Positions 6,265 through 8,266 of a DNA stretch of 8,266 nt are shown here, in pieces. Position 1 is the first letter of the stretch. The number at the start of each line of letters is the position of its first letter. This DNA comes from Thermoactinomycetaceae bacterium (GTDB lineage: Bacteria; Bacillota; Bacilli; Thermoactinomycetales; Thermoactinomycetaceae). The position numbers were made by a program, and so were the translations under genes. Location of the stretch: contig JANWJM010000096.1 of NCBI GenBank assembly GCA_025449475.1, positions 1 through 8,266 on the forward strand. The letters are read 5' to 3'. The notes beneath the pieces were generated by a model. That model had not been told where the DNA came from. It saw only the letters and a program-made list of their open reading frames with translations, and searched no databases.

Positions 6265-7578
6265 AAAATTTCGAACGCAAGACAAGTCGATCGTATCCAA
6301 CAACCCTTTCAGACATCGCTATATCTCCCAGGTAGTAAATCCATTACACTCCGAGACTATGTCCTCGCTGCTTTAGCGAAAGGGACAAGTCATATTCATT
6401 ACCCCGGAATCTGTGATGATACGTTCCGAATGGAAGATTCTTTACAGCGACTGGGAATCGACGTAATATCCAAAGAAACATCGAAGAGTATCAAAGGTCA
6501 GGGAGGCGTGTTTGCCGCAGGGGAGATCCATCTTCATCTGGGTCTAAGTGCAGCTTCCACACGTCTTCTGCTTGCCCTCTCGATCCTTCGTCAAGATCAA
6601 ACAATTCTTGATGGATTGCCTTCACTGCGAGCGAGACCAAATAAATACTTAGTCGATGCATTAACCGATTTGGGCGCAACCATCCAATCTTCCAACGACG
6701 GATATCTGCCCATATCGGTCATCGGACCTGAGAAATTCGCCCCTTCAGTCTCTATGCGAGGGGATCAATCGAGCCAATACTTTTCTGCACTTTTGATCAT
6801 CGCCCCTCTCCTTCCACAAGGGCTTCATATCGATGTTGAAGGTGAGCTGGTGAGTAAACCTTATATAGACATTACCATGAATGAAATGAAAAAATTTGGG
6901 GTGGACGTTGAGAATAACGATTATCAACACTTTTTTATCGCTCCACAACCCTATCAACCCACAAGCCTTACCGTTGAAGGTGATGCATCGGCCGCCTCGT
7001 ACTTTGCGGCAATGGCTACTTTGCATGGTGGAACAATCACCTTGCAAAACTTAGGAACATCCACCTTGCAAGGAGATTTCCAATTCCTGAAGCTATGCGA
7101 ACGGTTAGGGGCACAAATTGATTATCAGGCGCAGACGACCACCATCACCGGGCCTCCTGGCGGAATACTTACCCCTCTTAATGAAACAATTGATATGGAA
7201 AGCATGCCCGATGTTGCACCGACCTTGATGATGATCGCTCCTTTTCTTCCTGGTACAACGAAGATCACAGGGCTAGCCACACTCCGAATCAAAGAGTGTG
7301 ATCGGATTGCCGTTCCTGCTAAGCATCTGCGGCTCCTAGGTGTGGAGGTGACCGAAGGCGAGGATTATATTACGATTGGTGAATTTCATCCTGATCCGTT
7401 AACCAAAGAAATCGCTATCGAGACCCACGATGATCACCGAATAGCGATGAGTTTTGCTGTCTTAGGAAGCAAAATTGGTTCTATGACCATTCTGGATCCG
7501 CAATGTGTGAATAAAACATATCCCCGTTTTTGGAATGATTTTGAATCGCTATATTCACCATCGAATAGACCCAATTAA
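6256..7578 (+). CDS. aroA: EPSP synthase family enolpyruvyltransferase (3-phosphoshikimate 1-carboxyvinyltransferase)
   Basis: EPSP synthases transfer the enolpyruvyl group of phosphoenolpyruvate to shikimate-3-phosphate, the sixth shikimate-pathway step. The 440 residues fit the family (about 427). Conserved functional residues, by E. coli equivalents: Lys28/Ser29 and Arg33 (PGSKSITLR), Arg127 (RARP), Ser172-Ser173-Gln174, Ser200/Tyr203 (SKPYIDITMN), catalytic Asp319 (PD), Lys346-Glu347 and Arg350 (KECDR), His394-Arg395 (DDHR) and Lys420 (NKTYP). The loop normally reading GNAGTAMRP is instead GLSAASTRL (96-104), replacing the residues equivalent to Gly96, Thr97 and Pro101 of the E. coli enzyme; NR/HR after KS is LR here. 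These changes fit a glyphosate-insensitive enzyme, or a paralogue with another substrate. Start: GTG at 6256 or 6259, or possibly ATT at 6268. No other aro gene is nearby; it has its own promoter, and I see no hairpin terminator after it. Confidence 0.85.
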   Translation: MVIKISNARQVDRIQQPFQTSLYLPGSKSITLRDYVLAALAKGTSHIHYPGICDDTFRMEDSLQRLGIDVISKETSKSIKGQGGVFAAGEIHLHLGLSAASTRLLLALSILRQDQTILDGLPSLRARPNKYLVDALTDLGATIQSSNDGYLPISVIGPEKFAPSVSMRGDQSSQYFSALLIIAPLLPQGLHIDVEGELVSKPYIDITMNEMKKFGVDVENNDYQHFFIAPQPYQPTSLTVEGDASAASYFAAMATLHGGTITLQNLGTSTLQGDFQFLKLCERLGAQIDYQAQTTTITGPPGGILTPLNETIDMESMPDVAPTLMMIAPFLPGTTKITGLATLRIKECDRIAVPAKHLRLLGVEVTEGEDYITIGEFHPDPLTKEIAIETHDDHRIAMSFAVLGSKIGSMTILDPQCVNKTYPRFWNDFESLYSPSNRPN

Positions 7579-7636
7579 AAGGATATCAATGGAAAAGATA
7601 GGAACTTCATTTGCCATAACGAATTGAAAAAAAACA

Positions 7637-7645
7637 TGGTATACT
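7637..7645 (+). promoter_or_regulatory. Extended -10 promoter for the coiled-coil protein gene
   Basis: TGGTATACT has the TGn extension and TATACT, five of six matches to the -10 consensus. TTGAAA at 7624-7629 is only 10 bases upstream, too close to be its -35 element. Transcription would start near 7652, so the leader includes the AAGGAGGA site. Confidence 0.5.
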
Positions 7646-7665
7646 CTATCTTAACTACTTCACAG

Positions 7666-7673
7666 AAGGAGGA
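7666..7673 (+). promoter_or_regulatory. Strong ribosome binding site, unusually far from the first ATG
   Basis: AAGGAGGA is a near-perfect Shine-Dalgarno sequence, but the first in-frame ATG (7694) is 20 bases away instead of 6-10. No ATG, GTG or TTG lies at the normal distance in any frame. An in-frame ATC at 7679 sits at ideal spacing. Confidence 0.6.
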
Positions 7674-7693
7674 GACGGATCGAAGCGTTCAAC

Positions 7694-8266
7694 ATGGGGA
7701 AAATCAAACAAATTCGTGCTGTGATCGTTTGCATCTTGGCTGCAAATCTATTTTTCTCAAATGTTAGTTTTGCCACTCCTGAAAGTCCAAATGTAAATAG
7801 CTCCAGTGTACAACAGAAACTCAAAGAATATCAAAAAACTAAACAACAAGTGGAACATTTACAGAAACAGATCGATGCCATCGATCAGCAATTGAGCCAG
7901 ACGTTTGAGGAATTAGAACGCCTCAATGACCGGCAGACTCAGACCCAAAGAACATTAAATCAGCTGTTGGTCGAATACTATACTTCTGGTCAACACCATA
8001 TGGAAGCTCAATTGCTCAACTCAAAATCGGTTTCCGAATTTTTGTTTCGCTTGGAACTATTGAAGCTAACCATTGAACGAAATATTAAGATCTTTAACAA
8101 ATATAAAAAACAAAAAGAGATCATTGCTGAAAAAAAGAAAAGATTGCAAAAGGTTTTAGCCAAACTGCAACCTCTTCTGCAACAATCGGAGAAAAAGAGT
8201 AAGCAGCTCCAGCAACAATACCAATCTCTTTCTGCGGAGTTGAAAAGGAAAGAGAGAGAACAAGAG
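7694..8266 (+). CDS. Secreted coiled-coil protein, CwlO/PcsB/EnvC-like peptidoglycan hydrolase or activator (3' end outside window)
   Basis: The 191 residues present begin with a Sec signal peptide: basic GKIKQIR, hydrophobic core about 9-21, and a likely cleavage after SFA (residue 27). A Gln/Lys/Leu-rich coiled coil then runs from about 34 to the window edge, broken near 91-120 by YYTSG...LLNSKSVSEFLFRLELL. That coiled-coil and hinge pattern, with LL-S-S-F--R, is typical of the N-terminal regulatory domain of CwlO, PcsB and EnvC-type proteins, which act outside the membrane in cell-wall cleavage and usually respond to FtsEX. The catalytic or activating C-terminal domain (NlpC/P60, CHAP, M23 or 3D) would lie beyond the window, so the enzyme class cannot be decided. 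The start is uncertain: ATG at 7694 is 20 bases from AAGGAGGA, while ATC at 7679 would add five residues. It probably has its own promoter. Confidence 0.8.
   Translation, partial: MGKIKQIRAVIVCILAANLFFSNVSFATPESPNVNSSSVQQKLKEYQKTKQQVEHLQKQIDAIDQQLSQTFEELERLNDRQTQTQRTLNQLLVEYYTSGQHHMEAQLLNSKSVSEFLFRLELLKLTIERNIKIFNKYKKQKEIIAEKKKRLQKVLAKLQPLLQQSEKKSKQLQQQYQSLSAELKRKEREQE

Noticed and set aside
6745..7047. Minus-strand 100-residue reading frame inside aroA
   Set aside because: Lies wholly opposite a conserved enzyme gene, with low-complexity unlikely protein composition.
7624..7645. TTGAAA and TATACT as a paired -35/-10 promoter
   Set aside because: The spacing is only 10 bases, too short for a sigma-A promoter; the TGn-extended -10 alone is a better reading.

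Overview
The window looks like a chromosomal segment of a Gram-positive Bacillota bacterium close to Bacillales, possibly a Thermoactinomycetaceae-type organism, though I hold that family placement only loosely. The reasons are the low-to-moderate GC, the AAGGAGG-type ribosome binding sites, an intact yclNOPQ-type siderophore transporter very similar to that of Bacillus subtilis, a YvbH-type PH-domain protein and a CwlO/PcsB-like secreted coiled-coil protein. All genes are on the plus strand. I see no tRNA, rRNA, CRISPR array, transposase or phage gene, and no gene-free stretch longer than 300 bases.

Layout. Bases 3-1415 hold the 3' part of an unrecognised protein with a helical stalk and two C-terminal membrane helices, a CorA-like architecture without the GMN signature. 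After a G-free, C-rich spacer and an extended -10 promoter comes yvbH (1514-2128), closed by an intrinsic terminator. Bases 2283-2342 carry a strong promoter followed by a perfect 7-1-7 Fur box. This drives the iron-siderophore import operon: permeases yclN and yclO, ATPase yclP and binding lipoprotein yclQ (2398-6093). The first three genes overlap; yclQ follows after a 117-base gap with a small palindrome. A terminator at 6182-6209 ends the operon.

An EPSP synthase-family gene (aroA, 6256-7578) follows with its own promoter. Most catalytic residues are conserved, but the phosphoenolpyruvate/glyphosate loop is strongly divergent. The window ends inside a secreted coiled-coil protein (7694-8266), probably a peptidoglycan hydrolase or hydrolase activator.

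Function. The operon encodes one complete importer: YclQ captures the ferric siderophore (petrobactin type, by homology) at the membrane surface, YclN/YclO form the channel and YclP drives it with ATP. Fur would shut it off when iron is sufficient. The flanking genes appear to be independent units. No new multi-gene system is evident. The points most worth a second look are the atypical AroA loop, the start-site geometry of aroA and of the last gene, and the CorA-like protein lacking GMN.
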